Below are positions 1 to 8,297 of a stretch of DNA of 64,000 nucleotides, piece by piece. The notes beneath the pieces were generated by a model. That model was not told the origin of the DNA and searched no databases. It saw only the letters and a list, made by a program, of their open reading frames with translations. Source of the stretch: Leucobacter sp. CX169 (GTDB taxonomy: Bacteria; Actinomycetota; Actinomycetes; Actinomycetales; Microbacteriaceae); assembly GCF_017161405.1 (NCBI RefSeq), contig NZ_CP071051.1:744001-808000 (forward strand), read 5' to 3'. Positions within the stretch are counted from its first letter, which is position 1. Each line of letters opens with the position of its first letter. The position numbers and the translations under genes are program-made.

Positions 1-420
1 GACGACGCGGCGCATTCCGGCACGCCTGTTCGCGCTACCCTGCCGCCGCAGGAGGACGGGCAGTGGGCCCCGGCTGCCCCAGGGATCGAGGCTGAGCTCC
101 AGCGCGCATCTGAACCGGAGCCCGTGCCCGCGCCGTTCACCGAAACTGACCCGATCGACGAGGAAGAAGCCCTCGTGCGCGCGTACGCCTGGGACGACGC
201 GTCGTTTACCGGCGAGGTGCTGCCCGCGCCGGCCGATGACCACTCCGACGAGGCGAGCGGACGCGGCGCCGTGGCTCCGTGGTGGCGCCAGCTCGGCGAG
301 CGCGCGACGCGACGCGGGCGCAAGGCGAAGGCTTCGGAGGCCGATGACGAGACGGCCACCGACCTGCCCACGGTCGATCTGGGCAGCGACCCGCTCGCGC
401 GGCCGGAGCAGCTAGACTAA
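1..420 (+). CDS. C-terminal part of an unknown acidic protein
   Basis: The frame is open from base 1 to a TAA at 418-420, so this is the 3' end of a gene that starts before the window. An internal GTG at 124 could be read as a start, but the frame continues upstream without a stop. The visible 139 residues are low in complexity, rich in Ala, Pro, Asp and Glu, with one basic patch (RRGRKAK) near the end. No domain is recognisable and no function is proposed. It reads toward the thiamine riboswitch and probably belongs to a separate transcript. Confidence 0.6.
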   Translation, partial: DDAAHSGTPVRATLPPQEDGQWAPAAPGIEAELQRASEPEPVPAPFTETDPIDEEEALVRAYAWDDASFTGEVLPAPADDHSDEASGRGAVAPWWRQLGERATRRGRKAKASEADDETATDLPTVDLGSDPLARPEQLD

Positions 421-423
421 CGA

Positions 424-516
424 GGTATCCACGGGAGCCCGCACGCGGCGGGCTGAGAGGGAGCGCGCGCGCTTCGACCGTTCAACCTGATCTGGGTCAT
501 ACCAGCGGAGGAAGGA
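424..516 (+). promoter_or_regulatory. TPP riboswitch (THI element)
   Basis: The conserved TPP aptamer landmarks are present in order: ACGGGAGCCC at 431-440, GGGCTGAGAGGG at 450-461, and CTGATCTGGGTCATACCAGC at 487-506, followed by GGAGGAAGGAAC at 507-518. The last block is also the Shine-Dalgarno sequence of thiB, whose ATG is at 525. Ligand binding would therefore be expected to block ribosome access directly. It controls the thiBPQ operon downstream. Confidence 0.95.
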
Positions 517-524
517 ACCTCAGA

Positions 525-1595
525 ATGATGCGTACCCGAATTGTGAATCGGACGGCGCGACGCGCGCTTCCCGTGACGATCGTCATTGCGGCCACGCTTG
601 CCGTCGCCGGCTGCCAGGGGGCGGAGGCCACCGGCAGCGCGTCGCCGAACGCCGTGACGATCATGGTGCACGACTCGTTCCCGAACGACGAGTTCGCGCA
701 GGCCGCGAGCGCGGCGACGGGCCTCGACGTCACGGTGTTGACGGCCGGCGATGGGGGAGAGCTCACGAACAAGCTCGTGCTCACCCAGGGCGCCCCGATC
801 GCCGACGCGTTCTTCGGCGTCGACAACGCGCTCGTCTCCCGCCTCATCGAGCACGACGTCGTCGAGCCGTACGCGGCCGAGCTGCCGCAGGGCGCCGCCG
901 ACTTCGCGTTTGACGATAAGGGTTCGGTCGTTCCGGTCGACCACGGCGCCACCTGCGTCAACATTGATCCTGCGTGGTTCGCCGAGCGGGGTATCCCTGC
1001 ACCGGTGAGCTATGAGGACCTGGCGAAGCCCGCCTACCGCGACCTCACGGTGCTGCTTGACCCGACCTCGTCCTCGACGGGGACCTCGTTCCTCGTCGGC
1101 ACGGTCGCGCACTTCGGCGAGGACGCGTTCGCCGAGTACTGGGCGGACCTGCTGGACAACGGTGCGCTGCTCGCGCAGGGCTGGACTGAGGGGTACAACG
1201 GCCAGTTCACGCAGGGCGGCGAATCGGGCACCCGCCCCATCGTCGTCTCGTACAGCACGTCGCCCGCCTGGACGGTGACGGAGGACGGTTCCGCGTCGAC
1301 GACCGCGAACCTCCCCGAGACCTGCTCGACCCAGATCGAGTACGCCGGGGTGTTGCGCGGGGCGGAGAATCCGGAGGGTGCGCGTGCCGTGATCGACTAC
1401 CTGCTCTCGCAGGAGTTCCAGGGCACTATCGCCGACACGATGTTCATGTACCCGGTCGACGCGAGCGTCACGCTGCCCGAGGAGTGGCTGCGGTTCGCCA
1501 CGCTCCCCGAATCGCTCAACGACCTGCCCGCGGCGACGATCGGTGCCGAACGCGACGAGTGGCTGCGCAGCTGGGGCGAGGCGACAGGTTTCTAG
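525..1595 (+). CDS. thiB: Thiamine ABC transporter substrate-binding lipoprotein
   Basis: Extracellular binding protein for thiamine (or its phosphates), first gene of a thiBPQ-type uptake operon. The 356-residue protein has a basic N-terminus, a hydrophobic segment and a lipobox LAVAGC at about residues 24-29, so it should be lipid-anchored outside the membrane. The rest fits the iron/thiamine type binding-protein fold (VMVHDSF-like start of domain I, DAFFGVDNALVSRL). A TPP riboswitch lies directly upstream and its last helix overlaps the ribosome site. The permease starts 19 bp after the stop. Thiamine as substrate follows from the riboswitch and the family match. Confidence 0.9.
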   Translation: MMRTRIVNRTARRALPVTIVIAATLAVAGCQGAEATGSASPNAVTIMVHDSFPNDEFAQAASAATGLDVTVLTAGDGGELTNKLVLTQGAPIADAFFGVDNALVSRLIEHDVVEPYAAELPQGAADFAFDDKGSVVPVDHGATCVNIDPAWFAERGIPAPVSYEDLAKPAYRDLTVLLDPTSSSTGTSFLVGTVAHFGEDAFAEYWADLLDNGALLAQGWTEGYNGQFTQGGESGTRPIVVSYSTSPAWTVTEDGSASTTANLPETCSTQIEYAGVLRGAENPEGARAVIDYLLSQEFQGTIADTMFMYPVDASVTLPEEWLRFATLPESLNDLPAATIGAERDEWLRSWGEATGF

Positions 1596-1614
1596 GGCCG
1601 GCAGGATCCCGCCG

Positions 1615-3330
1615 ATGAATCGACCACCGCGCGTGCGGCGGCGAGCCCGCCACGTGCGGCGCTGGCCGCTCGGCAGTGTGATCGCGTGGGGTGCCGCCGT
1701 GCTGGTGCCGCTCGCGTTCCTGCTCGTCTTCTTCGTCTGGCCGGTCGTCGCCCTCGTGTCGACCGGCTTTCTGGGCGGCGTCGGCGGGCGCGCGGGCGGG
1801 ATCGACCTCTCGGGGCTCACCGAGGTGCTCGGTTCGGCGCGCACCTGGCGGGCCCTGGGCCAGACCCTCGCGCAGGCCGCCGCGGGCACGGCGCTCTCGG
1901 TCGTCCTCGGCGTGCCTGCCGCGTTCGTGCTCTACCGCCTGCGCTTTCGCGGGAGGGCGGCGCTGCGCGGGCTCCTCACTGTGCCGTTCGTGCTGCCGAC
2001 GGTCGTCGTCGCGGTCGCGTTTCGCGCGGTGTTCGGCCCGGGGGGCCCGCTCGCGTTTCTCGACATCGACGGCAGCTTCGTCATCATTGTGCTCGCCCTC
2101 GCCTTCTTCAACGTGACCGTCGTGATGCGCACCGTCGGCGGATTCTGGGCGCAGCTCGATGCCCGCCCGGAACAGGCGGCGAGCTGCCTCGGCGCGAGCC
2201 CCGCGCGGGTGTGGTGGACGGTCACGCTGCCCGCGCTCACCCCGGCGATCGCGTCCGCCGCAGCCCTCGTGTTTCTCTTCTGCGCGACCTCGTTCGGCAT
2301 CGTGCTCGTGCTCGGCGGGCGCGAGTTTCAGACCATCGAGACCGAGATCTACCGGCTCACGGTGCAGTACCTCGATCTGCGTGGGGCGGCGGTGCTCTCG
2401 ATCCTGCAGCTCGTCATCGTCGCCGCGGCGATCGCCGTCTCGGCGCGGTTGCGCTCGGGGCGCGAACGCGCGGCGGCGATGCGCCCGGCGGCGGCCCGGA
2501 TCCGGCGCACCCACCTGCCGGTACTTGCCGTCTTCGCGGTGACCATTCTCGTGCTGCACATGCTGCCCATCGGGTCGCTGGTGCTGCGCTCGCTGCGCAC
2601 CGTCGACGGGGCCTGGACGCTCGAGCACTACCACAACCTCGTCGTGCCGCCGCCGGACTCGCCGCTGTCGGGTTCGGTGCTCGACTCGGCGTGGCTGTCT
2701 ATCCGGCTTGCCCTCGTCGCGGCGCTCATCGCCGTGGTGCTCGGGGTGCTGGTCGCCCTCGTCGCGTCGCGGCGGCCCCGGTCGCGAGCGCTTCGTCGCG
2801 GGATCCACGCCTTCGACGGCGCCGTCATGTTGCCGATCGGGGTCTCTGCCGTGACCGTCGGATTTGGGCTGCTGCTCACGATGCATCGCCCACTGGGCAT
2901 CGGCATCGACCTCCGCAGCTCGATCGTGCTGATCCCGGTCGCGCAGGCGCTCATTGCGCTGCCGTTGGTCGTGCGCACGATCGCTCCGGTGCTGCGGGCG
3001 ATCGACCCGAGGCTGCGCGACGCCGCGGCGACACTGGGCGCTGACGGGTGGCGGGTGCTCCGCACCATCGATCTGCCGGTCGCGGGCCGGGCGCTGGGGC
3101 TCGCGGTGGGCTTCGCCTTCGCCGCGTCCCTCGGCGAGTTCGGGGCGACCGCTTTCCTCGTTCGGCCCGACGCACAGACGCTGCCCGTGGTGATCGCGCA
3201 ACTGATTTCGCGCCAGGGCGTTGAAAACTACGAGGCGGCGATTGCGGCGTCGGTGCTGCTCGGTGCGCTGACCGCAGGGGTCATGCTGGTGGCCGAGCGA
3301 CTTCGGGGAGACTGGGCGGGCGAGATATGA
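1615..3330 (+). CDS. thiP: Thiamine ABC transporter permease, two fused domains
   Basis: Inner-membrane channel of the thiamine importer. At 571 residues it contains two tandem permease domains of about 260 residues each, as in ThiP. The EAA-type loops are visible as EQAASCLGASPARVWWTVTLP in the first half and RDAAATLGADGWRVLRTIDLP in the second. About twelve hydrophobic segments are present. The ATG at 1615 is chosen because the upstream in-frame sequence overlaps thiB and lacks a ribosome site. The stop overlaps the thiQ start by 4 bp, so the two genes are translationally coupled. It would work with ThiB outside and ThiQ inside the cell. Confidence 0.9.
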   Translation: MNRPPRVRRRARHVRRWPLGSVIAWGAAVLVPLAFLLVFFVWPVVALVSTGFLGGVGGRAGGIDLSGLTEVLGSARTWRALGQTLAQAAAGTALSVVLGVPAAFVLYRLRFRGRAALRGLLTVPFVLPTVVVAVAFRAVFGPGGPLAFLDIDGSFVIIVLALAFFNVTVVMRTVGGFWAQLDARPEQAASCLGASPARVWWTVTLPALTPAIASAAALVFLFCATSFGIVLVLGGREFQTIETEIYRLTVQYLDLRGAAVLSILQLVIVAAAIAVSARLRSGRERAAAMRPAAARIRRTHLPVLAVFAVTILVLHMLPIGSLVLRSLRTVDGAWTLEHYHNLVVPPPDSPLSGSVLDSAWLSIRLALVAALIAVVLGVLVALVASRRPRSRALRRGIHAFDGAVMLPIGVSAVTVGFGLLLTMHRPLGIGIDLRSSIVLIPVAQALIALPLVVRTIAPVLRAIDPRLRDAAATLGADGWRVLRTIDLPVAGRALGLAVGFAFAASLGEFGATAFLVRPDAQTLPVVIAQLISRQGVENYEAAIAASVLLGALTAGVMLVAERLRGDWAGEI

Positions 3331-4139
3331 CGAACGAGAGAGTGGGGCCGCGCGATACAGATGGGGAGGAGTCGATGATGGGGCAGACGGAGCAGGGGGC
3401 GAACCAGCCGGGGACGTCAGTGCCGGGAACGCCCGGGTTGGAAGCGATCGATCTCGCGCTCGCGTTTCCGAGCCCTACCGGCAGCCGGGGCGAGCCGCCC
3501 GCGCAGGCGCTTGCGGGGGCGAGCCTGAGCGTTCATCGTGGCGAGATCGTCGCGCTGGTCGGGCCGAGCGGGTGTGGAAAATCGACGCTCCTGCGCGTCA
3601 TCGCGGGGCTCGAACCCGACGCCGAAGGGGTCGTGCGATGGGACGGCGAGGACCTCGCCGGCGTTCCCACGCACCGGCGCGGTTTCGGGCTCGTCTTTCA
3701 GGACGGACAGCTGTTCGCGCACCAGAGCGTCGCCGAGAACATAGCGTACGGGCTGCGGGTGCAGGGGGTACCGCGTCATGAGCGAGACGCCCGTGTCGCT
3801 GAACTACTTGAGCTCGTCAGCCTGCCTGGGGCGGGCCCGCGAGCCGTGACCCACCTCTCCGGGGGCGAACGGCAGCGGGTGGCGCTCGCGCGCTCTCTCG
3901 CGCCCCGGCCGCGCCTGCTCCTCCTGGACGAGCCGTTCTCGGCGCTCGATCGTGAGCTGCGCGAGCGGCTCGCCTCCGAGACTCGCGAGATCCTGCGTGC
4001 GACCGGCACCACCGCAATCATGGTCACGCACGATCACGCCGAGGCGGCGGCCGTCGCCGATCGCGTCGTGCGCATGCGCGCTGGGAACGTCGAGGCGCAG
4101 TCGGATCCTGCCGCGCCACCCGTTGGCCAGGCCACGTGA
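3327..4139 (+). CDS. thiQ: Thiamine ABC transporter ATP-binding protein
   Basis: Cytoplasmic ATPase that drives the ThiP channel. Walker A is GPSGCGKST, the signature is LSGGERQRVALARSLA, Walker B is LLLLDEPFSALD, and the switch histidine is in MVTHDHAEA. The 270-residue protein has a longer polar N-terminus (about 30 residues, Gln/Gly rich) than typical ThiQ; an internal ATG at 3375 is an alternative start. The chosen ATG at 3327 overlaps the thiP stop in an ATGA arrangement. The next gene starts by overlapping the thiQ stop, so four genes form one coupled unit. Confidence 0.9.
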   Translation: MTNERVGPRDTDGEESMMGQTEQGANQPGTSVPGTPGLEAIDLALAFPSPTGSRGEPPAQALAGASLSVHRGEIVALVGPSGCGKSTLLRVIAGLEPDAEGVVRWDGEDLAGVPTHRRGFGLVFQDGQLFAHQSVAENIAYGLRVQGVPRHERDARVAELLELVSLPGAGPRAVTHLSGGERQRVALARSLAPRPRLLLLDEPFSALDRELRERLASETREILRATGTTAIMVTHDHAEAAAVADRVVRMRAGNVEAQSDPAAPPVGQAT

Positions 4140-4699
4140 GCGCGCACGCCGCCGCACGGGCTGACCGTCTCGCGGCCCGGCTCGCCGCCCGCGGGTTCGG
4201 CGCGGGCGGCGGGGTCGTACTTATCGACGGCGGCGCCGGTTCGGGAAAGACCACGCTGGCGCGGCGCCTGGCGCACCGCTTCGGTGTCGGAGTCGTGCAC
4301 CTCGATGCGCTCTACCCGGGCTGGGATGGCCTCGCCGCGGGTGCCCTGGCGGCCGAGACCGACGTGCTCGGACGCGGCGGCTATCGGCGCTACGACTGGG
4401 CGCTCGGGGAACCTGCCGAGTGGGTGTCGGTCGACCTCACGGTACCGATCGTGATCGAGGGATGCGGCGCGATCACTGCGGGCTCGCTTGCCGCGGCCCG
4501 CCAGGTCGGCCCCGCCATCGCGGTGTGGGTCGAGTGCGCTGAACCCGAGCGCCGAGCCCGCGCGCTTGAGCGAGACGGCGAGCTCTTTCGCCCCCACTGG
4601 GACCGCTGGGCCGCCCAGGAGGCGTCGCATCTGGTGGCACACGCGCCGATCGCGCTTGCCCGCGAAATCGTGCACACCGGCGAGCTCACACCCCGATGA
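4136..4699 (+). CDS. Small P-loop kinase-like ATP-binding protein
   Basis: A 187-residue soluble protein with a clear Walker A, GGAGSGKTTLARRL at about residues 32-45, then HLDALYPGWDG, resembling nucleoside/uridine kinase-like P-loop proteins. A basic helix (ERRARALERDGE) near residue 140 would fit a lid region. The GTG start overlaps the thiQ stop (GTGA), so it is translated as part of the riboswitch-controlled operon. The substrate cannot be read from the sequence. A role in thiamine salvage is possible from the coupling, but the gene may simply be carried along. Confidence 0.7.
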   Translation: MSAHAAARADRLAARLAARGFGAGGGVVLIDGGAGSGKTTLARRLAHRFGVGVVHLDALYPGWDGLAAGALAAETDVLGRGGYRRYDWALGEPAEWVSVDLTVPIVIEGCGAITAGSLAAARQVGPAIAVWVECAEPERRARALERDGELFRPHWDRWAAQEASHLVAHAPIALAREIVHTGELTPR

Positions 4700-4719
4700 T
4701 GCGGCGCCTGTCGCGCGGG

Positions 4720-4725
4720 TAGACT
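4720..4725 (+). promoter_or_regulatory. -10 element of a leaderless purN promoter
   Basis: TAGACT lies 6 nt before the GTG start of purN, the spacing at which transcription would begin at the start codon itself. No Shine-Dalgarno sequence is present and no convincing -35 was found. Inferred from spacing only. Confidence 0.45.
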
Positions 4726-4731
4726 GATCGG

Positions 4732-5334
4732 GTGCTGAACATCGTCGTGCTGATCTCCGGCGGGGGCAGCAACCTCCGCGCCCTCATCGATGCCGCGAGC
4801 GAACCGGGCTTCCCGGCGCGCATCGTCGCGGTAGGAGCGGACGGCGACGCCGGCGGAATCGCCCACGCGGCCGCTGCCGGGATCCCCTACTTCATCGTTC
4901 GCCCGCGCGACTACGCGAACCGCGGCGCGTGGGGGGAAGCGTTCCTCGTCGAGATCCAGCGCGCGTCGCCCGATCTCGTCGTGAGCGCGGGCCTCATGCG
5001 GATCCTGCCCGAAGACTTCGTGCGCGCCCTCAGCCCGAACCTGATCAACACGCACCCGGCACTCTTGCCGCTCTTTCCCGGGGCACACGCGGTGCGCGAC
5101 GCGCTCGCGGCCGGTGCCACCGAGACCGGCCTCACCGTCCACGTCATCGATGAGGGCGTCGATACGGGTCCCGTCATCCGGCAGGCGCGCGTCGAGATCC
5201 GCCCGGGTGAGTCCGAAGCCGAGCTGCATGAGCGCATCAAACAGGTCGAACGCCCCCTCCTCATCGACGTCGTGCGCGACATCGCCGAGGAGCGAATCTC
5301 GCTCGCCGAGATCGCGCGCGCTGCCCACCCATAG
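4732..5334 (+). CDS. purN: Phosphoribosylglycinamide formyltransferase
   Basis: Third step of purine synthesis: transfers a formyl group from 10-formyltetrahydrofolate to GAR in the cytoplasm. The 200-residue length is normal. Family motifs are visible: SGGGSNLRALI at the N-terminus for the phosphate of GAR, GLMRILPEDFV, the catalytic stretch NTHPALLPLFPG and HVIDEGVDTGPVI. The GTG start is preceded by a -10-like TAGACT rather than a ribosome site, suggesting a leaderless mRNA. purH follows after 48 bp on the same strand, the usual actinobacterial purN-purH pair. Confidence 0.95.
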   Translation: MLNIVVLISGGGSNLRALIDAASEPGFPARIVAVGADGDAGGIAHAAAAGIPYFIVRPRDYANRGAWGEAFLVEIQRASPDLVVSAGLMRILPEDFVRALSPNLINTHPALLPLFPGAHAVRDALAAGATETGLTVHVIDEGVDTGPVIRQARVEIRPGESEAELHERIKQVERPLLIDVVRDIAEERISLAEIARAAHP

Positions 5335-5382
5335 TCCCGTTCTTTCTGCCCGTTCCGTATCCCCTTCGAAGGAGCCCCGCCC

Positions 5383-7041
5383 ATGGCCGTATCGAGCCAA
5401 GACCCCAGCCTGTACGAACACCGCGACCAGGTGCCCGTGCGCCGAGCGCTGATCTCGGTGAGTGACAAGAGCGGGCTGCTCGAGCTCGCCGCGGCCCTCG
5501 CCGACGCCGGCGTGGAGATCGTCTCGACGGGATCCACCGCGAGCACGATCCGCGACGCGGGCCACTCGGTCACCGACGTGGCCGAGGTGACCGGGTTTGC
5601 TGAGGCCCTCGACGGCCGCGTCAAGACGCTGCACCCCGCCGTGCACTCGGGTCTGCTCGCCGACTTGCGTCTCGCCGACCACCGGGCGCAGCTCGAGCAG
5701 CTCGGCTATGCGCCGTTCGAGCTCGTCGTCGTGAACCTGTACCCGTTCGCCGAGACGGTCGCCTCGGGCAAGCCCGACGCCGACGTCGTCGAGAACATTG
5801 ACATCGGTGGCCCCGCGATGGTGCGCGCCACCGCAAAGAACCACCCGAACGCCGCGATCGTCGTCTCGCCCGTGCGCTACGGCGAGGTCATCTCGGCCGT
5901 CCGCGCCGGGGGCACCACGCTCGCGCTGCGACGCTCGCTGGCCGCCGAGGCATTCGCGCACACCGCGCAGTACGACGAGATGGTCGCGACCTGGTTCGCC
6001 GACGCTGAGGAGCGCGGCTGGGCCGATGCCCCCGCCGACGATGACGCCGCGGCCGACGCCTCGGTCGACGCGTTGTTCGAGAACCCCGATGGCTTCGTGA
6101 CCGTGTTCTCGGGCGGCGTGCGCACTGCGGTGCTGCGCTACGGCGAGAACAGCCACCAGCGCGCCGCGCTCTTCTCCGAGGCGGATGCCGCAGGCATCGC
6201 GCAGGCGACGCAGCTGCACGGCAAGGAGATGTCGTACAACAACTACGTCGACGCCGACGCCGCCGTCCGGGCCGCCTACGACCACGAGCGCGCGGCCGTC
6301 GCGATCATCAAGCACGCAAACCCGTGCGGCATCGCCGTGGCGCCCGAGGGTGCCGCTGACGAGATCGCCGCGGCGCACGAGCTGGCGCACGCCTGCGACC
6401 CGGTGTCGGCCTTCGGCGGCGTCATCGCCGCGAACCGCACGGTCACCGCTGAGATGGCCAAGACCGTGGCGGGCATCTTCACCGAGGTGCTGGTTGCCCC
6501 GGGCTTTGAGCCCGAGGCCGTCGAGATTCTGACGCAGAAGAAGAACATCCGCCTGCTCGTGCTGCCGATCGACTTCGCGGCGAACCCGGTTGAGACCCGG
6601 CAGGTCTCGGGCGGCTTCCTCATGCAGGATGCCGACCGTCACTTTGCGCCCGCAGCGTCATGGACGCTTGCCGCGGGTGAGGCGGCTTCTGCGGAGACGC
6701 TTGCCGAGCTCGAGTTCGCTTGGCGTGCGTGCCGCGCAGTGAAGTCCAACGGCATTCTGCTCGCGCAGGACGGCGCCTCGGTCGGCGTCGGCATGGGCCA
6801 GGTGAACCGGGTGGACTCGTGCCGCCTCGCAGTCTCCCGCGCGGGTGAGCGCGCACAGGGCGCGGTCGCCGCGTCCGACGCGTTCTTCCCCTTCGCCGAC
6901 GGCCTGCAGGTACTGCTCGACGCGGGCGTGCGCGCAGTCGTGCAGCCCGGCGGATCGGTGCGCGACGAAGAGGTCATCGCGGCGGCCGCCGCCGCGGGCG
7001 TGACCATGTACTTCACGGGTGAGCGCCACTTCTTCCACTAG
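5383..7041 (+). CDS. purH: Bifunctional AICAR formyltransferase / IMP cyclohydrolase
   Basis: Catalyses the last two steps of IMP synthesis. The N-terminal MGS-type cyclohydrolase domain (about residues 20-200) shows [25 protein letters not shown] and [13 protein letters not shown]. The C-terminal AICAR transformylase domain shows [23 protein letters not shown] and the terminal [12 protein letters not shown] with [10 protein letters not shown]. The 552-residue length is normal with a short Ala/Asp-rich insert near residue 215. A purine-rich sequence (CGAAGGAGCC) precedes the ATG. A strong hairpin terminator begins 10 bp after the stop and closes the purNH operon. Confidence 0.96.
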   Translation: MAVSSQDPSLYEHRDQVPVRRALISVSDKSGLLELAAALADAGVEIVSTGSTASTIRDAGHSVTDVAEVTGFAEALDGRVKTLHPAVHSGLLADLRLADHRAQLEQLGYAPFELVVVNLYPFAETVASGKPDADVVENIDIGGPAMVRATAKNHPNAAIVVSPVRYGEVISAVRAGGTTLALRRSLAAEAFAHTAQYDEMVATWFADAEERGWADAPADDDAAADASVDALFENPDGFVTVFSGGVRTAVLRYGENSHQRAALFSEADAAGIAQATQLHGKEMSYNNYVDADAAVRAAYDHERAAVAIIKHANPCGIAVAPEGAADEIAAAHELAHACDPVSAFGGVIAANRTVTAEMAKTVAGIFTEVLVAPGFEPEAVEILTQKKNIRLLVLPIDFAANPVETRQVSGGFLMQDADRHFAPAASWTLAAGEAASAETLAELEFAWRACRAVKSNGILLAQDGASVGVGMGQVNRVDSCRLAVSRAGERAQGAVAASDAFFPFADGLQVLLDAGVRAVVQPGGSVRDEEVIAAAAAAGVTMYFTGERHFFH

Positions 7042-7051
7042 GCACGTGCGC

Positions 7052-7089
7052 GCAGGAGGCCCCGGGACTCGCGTCCCGGGGCCTCCTGC
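7052..7089 (+). terminator. Terminator hairpin after purH
   Basis: Perfect 16-bp inverted repeat, GCAGGAGGCCCCGGGA at 7052-7067 pairing with 7074-7089, with a 6-nt loop, 10 bp after purH. There is no clear T tract, as is common for actinobacterial terminators. Confidence 0.8.
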
Positions 7090-7120
7090 GTTCTGCGCCC
7101 TGGCCGGGATTTGGGCGCGC

Positions 7121-7178
7121 GACCCGTCTCGATCTGCGGCATCCTTTTCGACGAAGCCGCAGATTGAGACGTCTCGAT
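7121..7178. repeat. Palindromic terminal repeat A of the DUF559 unit
   Basis: A 58-bp repeat made of two arms, 7125-7140 and 7156-7171 (15 of 16 positions pair), around a 15-nt loop at 7141-7155. The outer flank is GACCC and the inner flank TCTCGAT. The whole repeat recurs in inverted orientation at 8266-8294 plus 9589-9614 (copy B, split by an IS element). The outer 20 bp match at 18 of 20 positions and the inner 23 bp at 22 of 23. It ends 5 bp from the stop of the DUF559 gene. It lacks a T tract on either strand, so it is not simply a terminator. Confidence 0.85.
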
Positions 7179-7183
7179 GGTGG

Positions 7184-8149
7184 CTAGCCGCGTGGGTCGA
7201 GGAGTGCGGGCTGCAGGGGGAGCGGTGCGAGTGGTGCACTCAACGCTGAGGCCACCCATGCTGCGCATTCGTATTGCCGGTACAGGACGTCGTCGCTCAG
7301 CAACCGAATAACATGGAACCCGGCAGCTCGGGCTCGATCCAGCCTGCGGATGTCCTTGGCATACTGGGCCTTATCGGTGCGGTGCTGATCTCCGTCGAAC
7401 TCGACGATAGTTCGTCGTTCCTCACTTACGAGATCGAATCGCCCGATCCAGCCGGCCGCGTCGTGCAACTCGACCTGGAGCGTGAAGTATTCGGCCAGAC
7501 CGAATGCCTCGAGCATGAGCCGAGTCAGCGTCTCCATCCGGGATTCTGCGCCGACCTTGGACAGCGAAAGGGCAAGACGAAGCCGCGTGGCACCTCGTCC
7601 GCGAAACGCCATGGCGTGTTCGTGGAGACGCCCCAAAGTGACGTGAGGCGGTAGCTGACGGTCTCGGCCCCGCGGGCGAACAAGACTGTCGATCGCAACG
7701 ACGAGTTCCCGCAACGGCAGGATCCCTGCGCTCCGCATCACAGCCGCGCTGGGCATCACTATGGGGACGCCTCGGAGGGTTTCGAATGGCGCCGGGTTGC
7801 TCAGGGAGTGACCGGTCACTCCCTGAGTCCTGTTTCTCTCGAGCCCAGGCGGAGCGACCACATGGAGAGCGAACTTCGTGCGAATCGGGCAGCCGTAGAG
7901 CACGAGCGCAGTTGTGTGGCTGATCGCTTCGCCTGGGCGAAGACGCGGGAGTACATGAGCGGCAGCGCGGGCCGTTCGCGCGTGCAGCGAGGCGTCCGAT
8001 GAAGGTGCTACGAGTAGGGAACGTACCCCGTAGTGCGGCGCGGCGAGTGCGGGGTGGCGAATCGAGCTGAGCGTTGACCCAGCAGAAAGAGCCTCCTGAA
8101 CGCTGAACACGGGAGGCAACTCAGGGAATTGGCGTCTCGGATGAGGCAT
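7184..8149 (-). CDS. DUF559 / Vsr-like endonuclease-domain protein
   Basis: A 321-residue protein of the actinobacterial DUF559 type. The N-terminal half (about residues 10-200) resembles the helix-turn-helix/AbiEi-like region usual in these proteins. The C-terminal 110 residues form a Vsr-like restriction-endonuclease fold: FDLVSEERRTIVEFDGDQH carries the acidic residues, followed by KDIRRLDRARAAGFHVIRL. The ATG at 8149 begins the conserved part (MPHPRRQFPELPPVF); upstream in-frame sequence runs into the repeat and IS end and looks non-coding. The ribosome site is weak. The gene is bracketed by inverted palindromic repeats 5 bp after its stop and about 116 bp before its start. Its biological function is unknown. 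Confidence 0.75.
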   Translation of the reverse strand: MPHPRRQFPELPPVFSVQEALSAGSTLSSIRHPALAAPHYGVRSLLVAPSSDASLHARTARAAAHVLPRLRPGEAISHTTALVLYGCPIRTKFALHVVAPPGLERNRTQGVTGHSLSNPAPFETLRGVPIVMPSAAVMRSAGILPLRELVVAIDSLVRPRGRDRQLPPHVTLGRLHEHAMAFRGRGATRLRLALSLSKVGAESRMETLTRLMLEAFGLAEYFTLQVELHDAAGWIGRFDLVSEERRTIVEFDGDQHRTDKAQYAKDIRRLDRARAAGFHVIRLLSDDVLYRQYECAAWVASALSAPLAPLPLQPALLDPRG

Positions 8150-8297
8150 GTACTGATTCTCAGTTCCCGGGTTGATGGGTGGGCACTCAAACCGAATCTG
8201 GGGAGAACCGTGCTCATAGAGCCCTTGTGGACAACGGGTTGCATCCCCGAAGGGGCTCGCCACGGATCGAGAAGTCTCAATCTGCGGCATGAACTCT

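Noticed and set aside
1516-3201. Minus-strand open frame opposite thiP
   Set aside because: Extreme Arg/Asp/His content is typical of antisense to GC-rich membrane genes; no start signal.
4390-6642. Long minus-strand open frame of 750 codons opposite purN and purH
   Set aside because: It is a shadow of highly GC-biased genes. The plus-strand frames carry all PurN and PurH motifs and the minus frame has none.
7121-7178. Reading the palindrome as a plain terminator of the DUF559 gene
   Set aside because: It lacks a T tract on either strand, and a second copy in inverted orientation lies upstream of the gene start, where a terminator makes no sense.
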